From Enterococcus sp. 9D6_DIV0238 (GTDB lineage: Bacteria > Bacillota > Bacilli > Lactobacillales > Enterococcaceae): 64,000 bases of DNA. The stretch is taken from the NCBI RefSeq assembly GCF_002174455.2, contig NZ_CP147246.1, forward strand, positions 647,501 to 711,500, in the 5' to 3' direction. Under the pieces are notes generated by a model. That model was not told the DNA's origin, ran no database searches, and saw nothing but the letters and a program-made list of their open reading frames with translations. Numbering within the stretch: position 1 is the stretch's first letter; each line of letters opens with the position of its first letter. The translations under genes and the position numbers were made by a program. Positions 30,483 to 38,097 of the stretch are shown piece after piece.

Positions 30483-31700
30483 TTATTTTTGTTTATAACT
30501 ACTTAAAAAGGTCCGCATCTTTTCTGCTGTCAACTTCAGATCTTCCATTTTTGGTAAATAGACGATTCTAAAATGATCCGGCTGTGTCCAGTTGAATCCG
30601 CCGCCGTGGACCAATAAGATATGATGTTCATGAAGAAAATCCAGTACAAATTTTTCGTCATCATAAATATCGAAGCGGGCAATATCTATTTTAGGGAAGA
30701 TATAAAAGGCCGCTTTTGGCTTCACTGCTGAAAGCCCAGGTATGTCGTTGATCGCATTGTAAATGTACTCTCTTTGCTCATACACCCGACCGCCAGGCAA
30801 TAATAATTCATCCACACTTTGATAACCGCCTAAAGCTGTCTGGATGATTTGCTGCGACAATACATTTGAACACAAACGCATCGATGCCAACATATTCAAG
30901 CCTTCAATATATCCCTTCACATGTTTTTTATTTCCACTCAAGACCATCCAGCCGCAACGGAAACCAGCGACCCGATGTGATTTAGATAGACCATTCAAGG
31001 TCACGACAAAAAGATCAGGGGCAAGTGTTGCGATCGGAATATGTGTCAATCCGTCCATGACCAAACGATCATAAATTTCATCTGAAAAGATGATCAAATC
31101 ATTCTGTCTGGCGATTTCAACGATCTGTTCTAAGATTTCTTTTGGATATAACGCACCTGTTGGGTTATTAGGATTGATCAACACGATCGCTTTTGTATTT
31201 GAAGTAACTTTCGCTTTAATATCATCAATATCAGGATTCCACTCTGCTTGTTCGTCACAAATATAATGGACTGGGTTGCCTCCAGCTAAAGATACAGATG
31301 CCGTCCACAGCGGATAATCCGGCATTGGGACTAAGACTTCATCTCCATTATTCAGCAAGCCCTGCATACACATCGTGATCAATTCACTAACACCATTTCC
31401 CGTATAGATGTCGTTAATCGTCACATTAGGAAAGCCTTTGACCTGACAGTATTGCTCAATCGCTTTTCTAGCTGAGAAAATTCCTTTTGAATCAGAATAT
31501 CCTTCTGAATTTCTGACATTTGTTATCATGTCACGCACAACTTCATTCGGTGCATCAAAACCAAATGGCGCAGGGTTCCCAGTATTCAGTTTTAAAATGC
31601 GGATGCCTTCTTCCTGCATTCTATCTGCTTCTTCTAAAACTGGACCTCGTACATCATAGCTGACACCGTCTAGTTTATTGGATTTCTCGAAATTTCTCAT
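30483..31700 (-). CDS. Class I PLP-dependent aminotransferase, AlaA/AlaT-like
   Basis: A 405-residue fold-type I aminotransferase. The N-terminal stretch YDVRGPVLEEA and GNPAPFGF are typical of AlaA (YfbQ)-type alanine transaminases. The cofactor site includes NPNNPTGALY, SDEIYDRLV (Asp and Tyr contacting PLP) and the Schiff-base Lys in LNGLSKSHRVAGFRCGW. The substrate Arg near the C terminus is in FRIVYLP. The likely reaction is pyruvate + glutamate giving alanine + 2-oxoglutarate (inference from subfamily resemblance). It is monocistronic, between two hairpin terminators. Confidence 0.88.
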   Translation of the reverse strand: MRNFEKSNKLDGVSYDVRGPVLEEADRMQEEGIRILKLNTGNPAPFGFDAPNEVVRDMITNVRNSEGYSDSKGIFSARKAIEQYCQVKGFPNVTINDIYTGNGVSELITMCMQGLLNNGDEVLVPMPDYPLWTASVSLAGGNPVHYICDEQAEWNPDIDDIKAKVTSNTKAIVLINPNNPTGALYPKEILEQIVEIARQNDLIIFSDEIYDRLVMDGLTHIPIATLAPDLFVVTLNGLSKSHRVAGFRCGWMVLSGNKKHVKGYIEGLNMLASMRLCSNVLSQQIIQTALGGYQSVDELLLPGGRVYEQREYIYNAINDIPGLSAVKPKAAFYIFPKIDIARFDIYDDEKFVLDFLHEHHILLVHGGGFNWTQPDHFRIVYLPKMEDLKLTAEKMRTFLSSYKQK

Positions 31701-31752
31701 ACTGTCTCCCTCATTTTCAAAAAATTTATATGTTTAAAGTTACGCCACTCAG

Positions 31753-31811
31753 AAAAAAAAAGCAATCAAAATTTGGAAAATTTCTAAAAAAATTTCCTTT
31801 TTTGATTGCTT
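31753..31811 (-). terminator. Terminator of the GH13 glucosidase gene
   Basis: Minus-strand stem AAGCAATCAAAA / TTTTGATTGCTT enclosing an AT-rich loop with secondary GGAAATTT/AAATTTTCC pairing, followed by nine T residues. About 87 nt separate it from the glucosidase stop codon. Confidence 0.72.
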
Positions 31812-31898
31812 CTATTCTTATTCGACTGAAAAAATAAGCCCCGCTGCCTTCATCTTTTGGACTCAGCTTTATAGACCAAAGGAAATTTTCTCACCTTG

Positions 31899-33554
31899 TC
31901 AGTCTCTTTTATACTTATACACTCTTGCTTCGTATGGGGCAAATAGAGTGTGTTGATGAATCTCATGATCATCCAAATTTGAAAGCAAGAGTGTCCACTC
32001 TTCAATACGAACATTTTCTGGTAAATCTGCCGATGCGAATTCTTTTGATAGATTGATAATCACAACATAGCGCTCTTGTTCTAAACGGCGCCCATAAACA
32101 AATAATTGAGGATGTTCCGGTAAATAAAGTTTGTAGCTGCCATAAATCAGGGCATCGTTTTGATTTCTAAGTTGAATGACTTGTTTGTAAAAATTCAAGA
32201 TCGACTCTGGATCGTTGGTTTCATCCAGTACATTGATCTCTTGTTTGTTTGGATTGATTTTAAGCCACGGCTCTCGTCTTGAGAAACCTGCAAATTCTTC
32301 CGCTGTCCATTGCATCGGTGTTCTCGCATTATCACGTGAAGTTCTGCGGATCACAGCCATTGCAGTTTCTTCATCCAATCCGGTTTGGAGCATGTCATAA
32401 TAGAAATTTTTTGTATCTACCGCATCGATGTCGTCGATTGAACGAAATGGCATATTCGTCATACCGATCTCTTGTCCCTGATATATAAAAGGGGTTCCTT
32501 GAAGCAGTAAAAACGTCAAAGCTAAGGCTTTAGCAGAAGCCTTCCAGAATACCGTCTCTTCACTTCCAAAATTTGAGATAGAACGCGGAATATCATGATT
32601 TTCCATATAAAGAGCATTCCAGCCACGTCCATCGCCTAAGGCTTCCTGCCAAGCAGTCAATGTCTTTTTAAAATGGATGACATCCAACTTTTCCTGCTCA
32701 TTTCGATTCCACAATGAAATATGGTCAAATTCAAAGAGCATATTGAAGTAGCCAGTTTCTGCTCCGACCCATTGGTGAGCTTCATCCGCACTAACACCAT
32801 TCGCTTCTCCTACGGTCAGGATATCCCGCTTTTTAAATACATCACGTAATTCTTCTAAATGCGTTTCAATTCCTTGAACATTTTTATAGGGTGCGTGAGG
32901 GTCATCTCCAGATATGGTTTCAAGCGGTGCTTTCTTTATATGAGAAATGGCATCCACTCTGAACCCATCGATTCCTTTATCCAGCCACCAGTCGATCATC
33001 GTGAATAGTTCTCTTTTCACTCGTGGATTTTCCCAGTTTAAATCCGGTTGTTCTTTGGCAAATACATGAAGATAGTATTGATTTGTCGTTTCATCATATT
33101 CCCATGCAGAACCACCAAAGATCGAAACCCAGTTATTCGGCGGACCATCGATCGTTCCATCCGCCCAGATATAATAATCTCTATAGTCATCTTTGATCGA
33201 GCTACGTGACTCTAAAAACCACGCATGCTGATTAGATGTGTGATTGATCACTAGATCCATGATGACTTTGATCCCTAACTCATGGGCCTCTTTTAATAAC
33301 AGTTCAAACTCCTCCATCGTACCAAATGTTGAAAGAATTTTTTGATAATCACTGATATCATAGCCATTATCTACATTAGGCGATTCATAAATAGGGGTGA
33401 TCCAAATAAAACCGATGCCGAGGTCTTTCAAATAGTCGAGTTTTGAGCGAATGCCATTCAAATCACCAACGCCATCATTTGTTGTATCCATAAAACTTCT
33501 TGGATAAATTTGGTAACCAACTGCCTCTTTCCACCATGCTCTTTTAATGTTCAT
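31899..33554 (-). CDS. Alpha-glucosidase, GH13 (oligo-1,6-glucosidase family)
   Basis: A 551-residue cytosolic glycoside hydrolase. N-terminal WWKEAVGYQIYPRSF and GDLNGI are typical of GH13 subfamilies 17/29/31. Conserved regions: DLVINHTSN (I), GFRVDAISHI (II, nucleophile Asp), VGEANG (III, acid Glu) and ENHDIPR (IV, transition-state Asp). QPDLNW is the subfamily tag found in oligo-1,6-glucosidases and related enzymes. Region II 'VDAI' and IV 'HDIPR' do not settle between isomaltose, sucrose isomerase-like and dextran substrates. The ATG at 33554 follows AAGGTGAG. No transporter or regulator is adjacent, so its pathway is undefined. Confidence 0.88.
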   Translation of the reverse strand: MNIKRAWWKEAVGYQIYPRSFMDTTNDGVGDLNGIRSKLDYLKDLGIGFIWITPIYESPNVDNGYDISDYQKILSTFGTMEEFELLLKEAHELGIKVIMDLVINHTSNQHAWFLESRSSIKDDYRDYYIWADGTIDGPPNNWVSIFGGSAWEYDETTNQYYLHVFAKEQPDLNWENPRVKRELFTMIDWWLDKGIDGFRVDAISHIKKAPLETISGDDPHAPYKNVQGIETHLEELRDVFKKRDILTVGEANGVSADEAHQWVGAETGYFNMLFEFDHISLWNRNEQEKLDVIHFKKTLTAWQEALGDGRGWNALYMENHDIPRSISNFGSEETVFWKASAKALALTFLLLQGTPFIYQGQEIGMTNMPFRSIDDIDAVDTKNFYYDMLQTGLDEETAMAVIRRTSRDNARTPMQWTAEEFAGFSRREPWLKINPNKQEINVLDETNDPESILNFYKQVIQLRNQNDALIYGSYKLYLPEHPQLFVYGRRLEQERYVVIINLSKEFASADLPENVRIEEWTLLLSNLDDHEIHQHTLFAPYEARVYKYKRD

Positions 33555-33606
33555 TTGGCTCACCTTCAATTCTCAATCTTATTTCATTCCATTATATAAG
33601 ATATCA

Positions 33607-33643
33607 GAAAAAAGCGTATGTAAAATGCCCATACGCTTTTTTA
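33607..33643 (-). terminator. Terminator downstream of the secreted protein gene
   Basis: Minus-strand stem AAAAAAGCGTATG / CATACGCTTTTTT with a 9-nt loop, ending in a T run, 23 nt after the stop codon. Confidence 0.88.
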
Positions 33644-33665
33644 TCGATACATTGTTCGTTCTATT

Positions 33666-34322
33666 CTAGTTGATTGGTGTTAAATCAATGGAATAAGAAG
33701 TTAACAAATCAAAATACAAATCATTATTTAATGAGATATAATAAGTTTTCCCTTCTTCTAAATGAAGTTCTCTTTCAAAGTAAACTGAATCTCCGGCTTT
33801 TTTCATCTCGCTAAAGTCAATACTCAGCAACTCTTCCTCATCACTAGAAAGTCTAAAGCTTCCATTCCCACCTGCATTAGAAAGTAGTATCAAGTTCAGT
33901 AAGTACTCATCACTTATAGCAGTAAATTTCATTTGCTCAACATCATAAGGATGGTCAAACTGGCCTAAAATGGAAACGTTACTTTCAATTTGCTTATACT
34001 CGCCCCAATCTGGAAACTCATCTACTTTAACACTTGAATAAACTGTCTTTCCTTCAACTTCATAGACGATCCTTGCCGAACCTTCTCCACTTGCTGTAAT
34101 AACACCATCTTGATTGATTGAAAAGCTAGGTACATCATCTAAAAGTCTCCAGTTTTCCCCAGGAAGCTGATATGAATCCCCAACATGATCCAATGTGATA
34201 TGTTCAGAATGAGCACCGATTTTCGTTCCACCCCAAGAGCTACCGACCACAGTCTTTCCAATCACTAAGCCACTGATCAACATAACCATACCAAATAAAC
34301 CAACACTAATAAACTTTTTCAT
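33666..34322 (-). CDS. Predicted secreted or membrane-anchored protein of unknown function
   Basis: A 218-residue protein with an N-terminal hydrophobic segment (FISVGLFGMVMLISGLVIG) after MKK, so exported and either cleaved or anchored; no lipobox Cys. Residues about 40-105 have a bacterial Ig-like (BIG2-type) flavour: a SINQDGVITASGEGSARIVY strand pattern and a VKV end. The remainder is a beta-rich domain with no motif I recognise. ATG follows GAGGGATATGG. It lies next to the island's left boundary but appears to be core chromosome. Confidence 0.6.
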   Translation of the reverse strand: MKKFISVGLFGMVMLISGLVIGKTVVGSSWGGTKIGAHSEHITLDHVGDSYQLPGENWRLLDDVPSFSINQDGVITASGEGSARIVYEVEGKTVYSSVKVDEFPDWGEYKQIESNVSILGQFDHPYDVEQMKFTAISDEYLLNLILLSNAGGNGSFRLSSDEEELLSIDFSEMKKAGDSVYFERELHLEEGKTYYISLNNDLYFDLLTSYSIDLTPIN

Positions 34323-34423
34323 CCATATCCCTCACTTTCATATTGATAGTTAATTATATCATAAACGACCTTATGACAAAAAAAACAAACAAAAAATTCT
34401 GTGTTCGGATAATGAATAAAAAT

Positions 34424-34446
34424 AAAAAAAGAGCATCTCTGCTCTC
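34424..34446 (-). terminator. Hairpin terminator at left island boundary
   Basis: Minus-strand AGAGCA / TGCTCT stem with loop GAGA, followed by seven T residues, 8 nt beyond the tRNA-Leu 3'-end copy. It is probably the original terminator of the tRNA gene before the island inserted (inference). Confidence 0.7.
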
Positions 34447-34453
34447 AAAATTT

Positions 34454-34481
34454 ATGCGGCCAAGAAGACTCGAACTTCCAC
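34454..34481 (-). repeat. Left attachment-site copy (3' end of tRNA-Leu, 28 bp)
   Basis: Bases 34454-34481 are identical to 37925-37952, which include the 3' half of the T-arm and acceptor of tRNA-Leu(GAG). Outside the 28 bp the two loci diverge at once. It is too short to be a functional tRNA, so it is read as an att duplicate. Confidence 0.82.
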
Positions 34482-34595
34482 AAAATTTAGTTCGAGTTTC
34501 TACATTGATAAATCGCTATATATCAACATCCCTAAATTAAAGTATCTTATATCTTTAACATTTCTTTTTTTCGTCATCTCCCTTTACAAAACATA

Positions 34596-34628
34596 CAAAA
34601 AATGATGAACCTCGAAGTTCATCATTTT
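34596..34628 (-). terminator. Terminator of the lipase module operon
   Basis: Minus-strand stem AAAATGATGAAC / GTTCATCATTTT with a short loop and a T run. The stem overlaps the stop codon of the last gene. Confidence 0.85.
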
Positions 34629-34906
34629 CCATCTTCTGTAATAGTTGTTAGTTTTTTAGAAGTATTTTCAAACGTTGTTTTTGCTTTTGTTACCCATGCC
34701 CCTTTTGCAGAGGTTTGAAAGTTTGAAATATAGTTTGCACTACTACTTTTTAATCGTTCTACTCGAGCTTGTCCCATGCTTTTAACAAGTTGCTTTTTCG
34801 TTTCTGCTGTTTGAACACATGGGGGAGCAACCATGCCTCGTATCAGAGCTTTTTCCAGTTCTTTTCTTAATCTTTTTAACTCTAATTTCATTTTTTCACT
34901 GCTCAT
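34622..34906 (-). CDS. Small WXG100-like T7SS partner protein (TlaA-like)
   Basis: A 94-residue all-helical protein, start ATG 34906 preceded by AAAAGGAG at about 12 nt. Further upstream in-frame codons overlap the previous gene and lack a ribosome site. The helix-turn-helix pattern around SAKGAWVTKAKTTFENTSK resembles the W-x-x-A turn region of WXG100/DUF3130-type proteins. Encoded last in the lipase operon, overlapping the preceding gene by 11 nt. By analogy to S. aureus TslA, two such small proteins (TlaA1/TlaA2) bind the effector's helical domain and target it to the type VII machine. This is inference from gene order and length. Confidence 0.55.
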   Translation of the reverse strand: MSSEKMKLELKRLRKELEKALIRGMVAPPCVQTAETKKQLVKSMGQARVERLKSSSANYISNFQTSAKGAWVTKAKTTFENTSKKLTTITEDGK

Positions 34907-35270
34907 TTTCTTTTTTCCGCTCCTTTTCTTTAAAAAGAGTAAGTTCATCTTCTATTAATCGGGGTTGTTTCTTATAATGAATCGTATTTTCTTCTTGTTT
35001 ATTTTCTAGTTCTTTCATTGCCTGATTAACAACCCTATCCCCATCATCTTTACATTGTTCTAATAAATGATAGATTCTGCTCATATTTACTGGTTCGCTA
35101 TATTCTGCTTGCTGATAATGATAGCGATAATTTTCTGCAAGATTTTCTAACTCACGACTAAATTTTTGCTTTTCATAAAAAGCTTCTTCTATCTCTTCTT
35201 CAATCTTTCTTTGGTTCTTTTCATACTCTGATTCTAGCTCTGATAATATGTTTATATATGTTCTCTCCAT
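34896..35270 (-). CDS. Small helical T7SS partner protein (DUF3958/TlaA2-like)
   Basis: A 124-residue highly charged, nearly all-helical protein with no hydrophobic segment. A long Glu/Lys/Tyr coiled-coil pattern runs over residues ~5-60 and a basic segment follows. ATG follows a weak GAGAACATAT region, and the gene lies 6 nt after the lipase stop, suggesting coupling. The size, position and composition match the DUF3958 proteins that accompany LXG-type and TslA-type type VII effectors in Gram-positives (family knowledge). I cannot confirm homology without a profile search. Confidence 0.55.
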   Translation of the reverse strand: MERTYINILSELESEYEKNQRKIEEEIEEAFYEKQKFSRELENLAENYRYHYQQAEYSEPVNMSRIYHLLEQCKDDGDRVVNQAMKELENKQEENTIHYKKQPRLIEDELTLFKEKERKKENEQ

Positions 35271-35276
35271 GAGAGT

Positions 35277-36542
35277 TTATCCTCCTATTTGTCTCGCTAA
35301 CTCTTGGTCTGTTTCTACTTGTTTATTTATAGATGATTGTATTTGACCAATTAATTCATAGTATTCTTGTTGTATTGAAGATAATTCTGATATTTTTTGT
35401 TCATATTCTTCTTTTGGTTCTATTCGAACAATTGGCTCTGTTGCACCACCACCACTTAAAGAATCTAATACTTCTCCTTGATGTAATGTAGAGCCTATGG
35501 AGTCGGCTGTTTTCAACGTATCAGTCCATAATTTATCGGAATCTTTCTTTGCTTCCCGATACATTTTTTTGATATCATCTATTTCAATTTGAAGAGTTTT
35601 ACTCATTCCTTGTGTTAATATCAGTGCTTCGGACGCATCCAAATAAATTTCTTCTGAAGCAGACAGACCTCCTCCGCTTTTTAAAAGCTTTGCCCGTAAC
35701 ACATCCAATGCTTTTAATTTACTCCGAGTATCTGTTTGAACTTTTTGTTGAGCTATATAAATTTTATTTAAATCAGGTGTATGTTGACGAATAAATTCTT
35801 GTTCTTTTTTTGTTAAAAAACCAGTGATTTCATGGGCTTTCCCATTTTTTATAACAATAATCTTCCCTGGATAGACACTCCCACCTATTCCAGAAACTTT
35901 ATTTAATGGATCATCTTCGGATACAAAATAAATAATATTCCCCTTATAACCACTTAACAATTTCTCAAGTTCTTTTGCATTCGATAAATTTCCTTTTGTC
36001 GGAACACTCGTTAAAACATTCATCAACGGTGCAGAATTGTAAAGAATGATATTCGGTACATTATGCGCCATACCCATAATAGTTCCATTTCTTCCGCCTA
36101 AAGAGTGCCCCGTAACTGTATCAATATCGTAGCCATTTGCTTTTAAATCGTTCATAAACTTGTTACTAGCATCAAAATATGCTGACGAAGGACCGTCTCC
36201 TTTAAAGGCTATATTCCCCCATTGCCCAACATCTTTAGAACCTTCTCCAAAAAAACCATTATCAAAGTTAGTACCTGCAAAACCAACCACTACTTTTCCT
36301 GTATTGTTATCTAGAAATGCTACACCACTTGAACTTGTTTTAGAGTCGTAGAATGCATCTACTAGTTGGAGATTAGAAGGAAATTTCCCTTTTTCTTGTA
36401 ATGTATCAATTTGCCCCTGAACCTCTTTTAAAGGTATGTTATTAAGTAATGCATTTTCTACTTCATAAGAAATTGTTGATACCGCACTGGTTGCTTCAGT
36501 ATCTTTTTTTATCCCTTTATCTTTGACTTCATATTTACTCAC
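35277..36542 (-). CDS. Putative type VII secreted lipase effector, TslA-like
   Basis: A 421-residue protein, N-terminal alpha/beta-hydrolase (lipase_3-like) and C-terminal helical region. VVGFAGTN supplies the oxyanion strand. The nucleophile elbow is TGHSLGG with S147; D210/D211 in FVSEDDP and H237 in GKAHEITGF are the likely rest of the triad. Residues ~250-421 are predicted long helices with an LXG-like feel (AREAxxDSDKLW, EEYEQKISEL). No Sec signal peptide. Lipase-first, helical-targeting-domain-last is the 'reverse' order described for S. aureus TslA, which is secreted by T7SS and degrades lipids of competitors. ATG overlaps the immunity lipoprotein stop by 8 nt. No T7SS machinery is in the window. 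Confidence 0.72.
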   Translation of the reverse strand: MSKYEVKDKGIKKDTEATSAVSTISYEVENALLNNIPLKEVQGQIDTLQEKGKFPSNLQLVDAFYDSKTSSSGVAFLDNNTGKVVVGFAGTNFDNGFFGEGSKDVGQWGNIAFKGDGPSSAYFDASNKFMNDLKANGYDIDTVTGHSLGGRNGTIMGMAHNVPNIILYNSAPLMNVLTSVPTKGNLSNAKELEKLLSGYKGNIIYFVSEDDPLNKVSGIGGSVYPGKIIVIKNGKAHEITGFLTKKEQEFIRQHTPDLNKIYIAQQKVQTDTRSKLKALDVLRAKLLKSGGGLSASEEIYLDASEALILTQGMSKTLQIEIDDIKKMYREAKKDSDKLWTDTLKTADSIGSTLHQGEVLDSLSGGGATEPIVRIEPKEEYEQKISELSSIQQEYYELIGQIQSSINKQVETDQELARQIGG

Positions 36543-37296
36543 TTGTTAAATCCTCCTCAGAAAGAGGTTGAAAATCAATAGAATCTGTGAAAAATATACT
36601 TAATTTTTTATCAAATCTAAATTCTAACTGTTTATAACCAACCGAGTTACCTTCTAAGTCCCCAGTTCCTTTCAACAACAAAGTAGGTGATTCATCTGTT
36701 ACAATATCATAATTGCTTCTCAATGCTTGGACATTGGAATCTTCATTTGTCAATTGATATTCTAATTCATACATTGGAACTTCCGGATTATACATTTTTT
36801 TTATATTTTTATATTTATCTAATTTATCAAAGTTTCCATACTGGACAAAGAACTTGAATTTTTCAACCTTCTTTTTAATTTCTTCCTCTTGTACATCTCC
36901 TAATAAATGAAAACCACTACCATCGTATATAACTGGATACTTTTCTTTCTCAATAGGCTTACTTAAATCGTTAGAAATTTTTCTAGTATAATAAAACCCT
37001 TTCGCTTTTCTTGTATTTCTATTAATCCTTAGTAACATACCTTCTGTGAATAAATCTCCTTCTTCTGTTTTACTCATTGAAAAGTCAGAATTTAACACCC
37101 AAACCCCCTTGTCATTCTTATCAAACTCATCATCTCGGTAGCCTTCCATATCGTAGAAACTTTCCAGATTTGGTGTTGGATACATTGCTAATACCTTATC
37201 AAAACTTTGTTCAATTTCTGCTTTATTTTTTTTTTCACATCCAGTTAATCCACTCATTATCATTAGTCCTCCTATAAATAAATACAATTTTTTCAA
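36535..37296 (-). CDS. Tandem-type lipoprotein (DUF576-like), putative immunity protein TilA-like
   Basis: A 253-residue lipoprotein: signal peptide with lipobox LTGC (C20). The body has the staphylococcal tandem-lipoprotein signature: KFKFFVQYGNFDKLDKYKN, YNPEVPMYELEYQLTNED, then NVQALRSNYDI and LLLKGTGDLEGNSVGYK near the C terminus, ending with FFTDSIDF. Such Lpl/Csa1 lipoproteins are mainly staphylococcal; one serves as the surface immunity protein against the TslA lipase. Being first in the operon and overlapping the lipase gene fits that role. The start is TTG (37296) with AGGAGG ten nt upstream. Family call is strong; immunity function is inferred. Confidence 0.75.
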   Translation of the reverse strand: MKKLYLFIGGLMIMSGLTGCEKKNKAEIEQSFDKVLAMYPTPNLESFYDMEGYRDDEFDKNDKGVWVLNSDFSMSKTEEGDLFTEGMLLRINRNTRKAKGFYYTRKISNDLSKPIEKEKYPVIYDGSGFHLLGDVQEEEIKKKVEKFKFFVQYGNFDKLDKYKNIKKMYNPEVPMYELEYQLTNEDSNVQALRSNYDIVTDESPTLLLKGTGDLEGNSVGYKQLEFRFDKKLSIFFTDSIDFQPLSEEDLTSE

Positions 37297-37432
37297 AATA
37301 CTTTCTCCTCCTAAACAGGATGAAATTTATTTACACCTTAATCAAGATTTATTTTACCAAAAGTAGGATGCAATAGATAGTTATATATTACATTTTCGTT
37401 ATTCAATTTTAAATATTATTACTGATTTATGG

Positions 37433-37469
37433 ATAAAAAAAGGGATAGTATACTTTACAACATACTATC
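37433..37469 (-). terminator. Terminator between the degraded fragment and the lipoprotein gene
   Basis: Minus-strand stem GATAGTAT / ATACTATC with a 10-nt loop and a T7 run. It isolates the lipase operon from upstream transcription, so that operon needs its own promoter between 37300 and 37430, where I see no clear consensus. Confidence 0.8.
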
Positions 37470-37493
37470 TTCTCCTATTTAGTATTATTATAT

Positions 37494-37684
37494 TAAACTA
37501 CGTTATTAATTTCCTGTTGCAATGCAAGTACAGCATTAGGATTATCATATACACATTTTGCATCAGCAAATTTAAAAATCACAATTGACCAACTATGTAT
37601 ACTATAATTTTTTCCATTCAAATCTAATTTCTTCATAGCTTCTGTTGTTGATTCTATTTCTTCAATTACATATCCTTTTAAATA
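37494..37684 (-). pseudogene. Degraded gene fragment in the island
   Basis: A 63-codon open stretch on the minus strand reads like real protein (GYVIEEIESTTEAMKKLDLN then NYSIHSWSIVIFKFADAKC) and ends NNVV before TAA. It has no ATG near its start and is preceded in frame by a stop (TAG at 37687-37685), beyond which protein-like codons continue briefly before another stop. This looks like the C-terminal remnant of a small island gene. I do not recognise the family. The rest of 37297-37925 holds only the two terminators described. Confidence 0.4.
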
Positions 37685-37876
37685 CTAAATTTTACTAATG
37701 TGAATACCAACTATAGTGCAACTTTAAAAACAATTCCAGATAGTTTTAGAACTTCAATGTTTTTATTAAATACTATGTCTATCTCCAAGAGGGATCCAAC
37801 AAAAAATTAGAGTAATTAACGTAATCGATTACAATAGTTCTCTAAAAAATATCACATCAGAACTTTTAGGAAGAAA

Positions 37877-37919
37877 TAAAAAAAGAGTGATAAACCTTAT
37901 CACATCAAGGTTTACCACT
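37877..37919 (-). terminator. Terminator of tRNA-Leu
   Basis: Minus-strand stem AGTGGTAAACCTT / AAGGTTTATCACT, followed by seven T residues, immediately after the tRNA 3' end. It is inside the island and therefore came with the element. Confidence 0.85.
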
Positions 37920-37925
37920 GAATGA

Positions 37926-38008
37926 TGCGGCCAAGAAGACTCGAACTTCCACGGGAGTACTCCCACCAGCCCCTCAAGCTGGCGCGTCTGCCATTCCGCC
38001 ATGACCGC
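37926..38008 (-). tRNA. tRNA-Leu (anticodon GAG)
   Basis: Eighty-three nt on the minus strand. Acceptor GCGGTCA pairs with TGGCCGC (one G-U/mismatch as usual), discriminator A, no encoded CCA. The anticodon arm is CCAGC-TTGAGGG-GCTGG, with anticodon GAG reading CUC/CUU leucine codons. A long variable arm (GGGAGTACTCCC region) marks a class II tRNA, and the T-loop is TTCGAGTC. It is intact and is the integration site of the adjacent island. Confidence 0.95.
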
Positions 38009-38017
38009 CTAACAAGA

Positions 38018-38040
38018 TTCGGCAAACCGCATCTGCCGAA
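38018..38040 (-). other. Hairpin in the tRNA-Leu leader
   Basis: TTCGGCA / TGCCGAA form a 7-bp stem with a 9-nt loop, 10 nt upstream of the mature tRNA 5' end. It may aid RNase processing; function not established. Confidence 0.5.
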
Positions 38041-38047
38041 CTCTTTT

Positions 38048-38076
38048 AGTATAAAATACTCAATTATCAAAGTCAA
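38048..38076 (-). promoter_or_regulatory. Promoter of tRNA-Leu
   Basis: TTGACT (38076-38071) and TATACT (38053-38048), 17-nt spacing on the minus strand, 40 nt upstream of the tRNA 5' end. Confidence 0.8.
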
Positions 38077-38097
38077 TCCCAGAGTAAGTTGGACCTA

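Larger units (their letters stand above)
34454..37952. mobile_element. tRNA-Leu-associated accessory island carrying a type VII lipase module
   Basis: The 28-bp direct repeats at 34454-34481 and 37925-37952 bound about 3.5 kb. The right copy is the 3' end of an intact tRNA-Leu; the left copy is the same 27 tRNA bases plus one, with nothing further of a tRNA. That is the footprint left by tyrosine-integrase islands at tRNA genes. Inside are four same-strand genes (immunity lipoprotein, lipase, two small helical proteins) and a degraded fragment. The coding sequence is more AT-rich than the flanks. No integrase, excisionase or replication gene is present, so it is likely a remnant or non-autonomous island. 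Confidence 0.72.

Noticed and set aside
34454..34481. A second tRNA-Leu
   Set aside because: Only 28 bp of the 3' end; no D, anticodon or variable arms follow.
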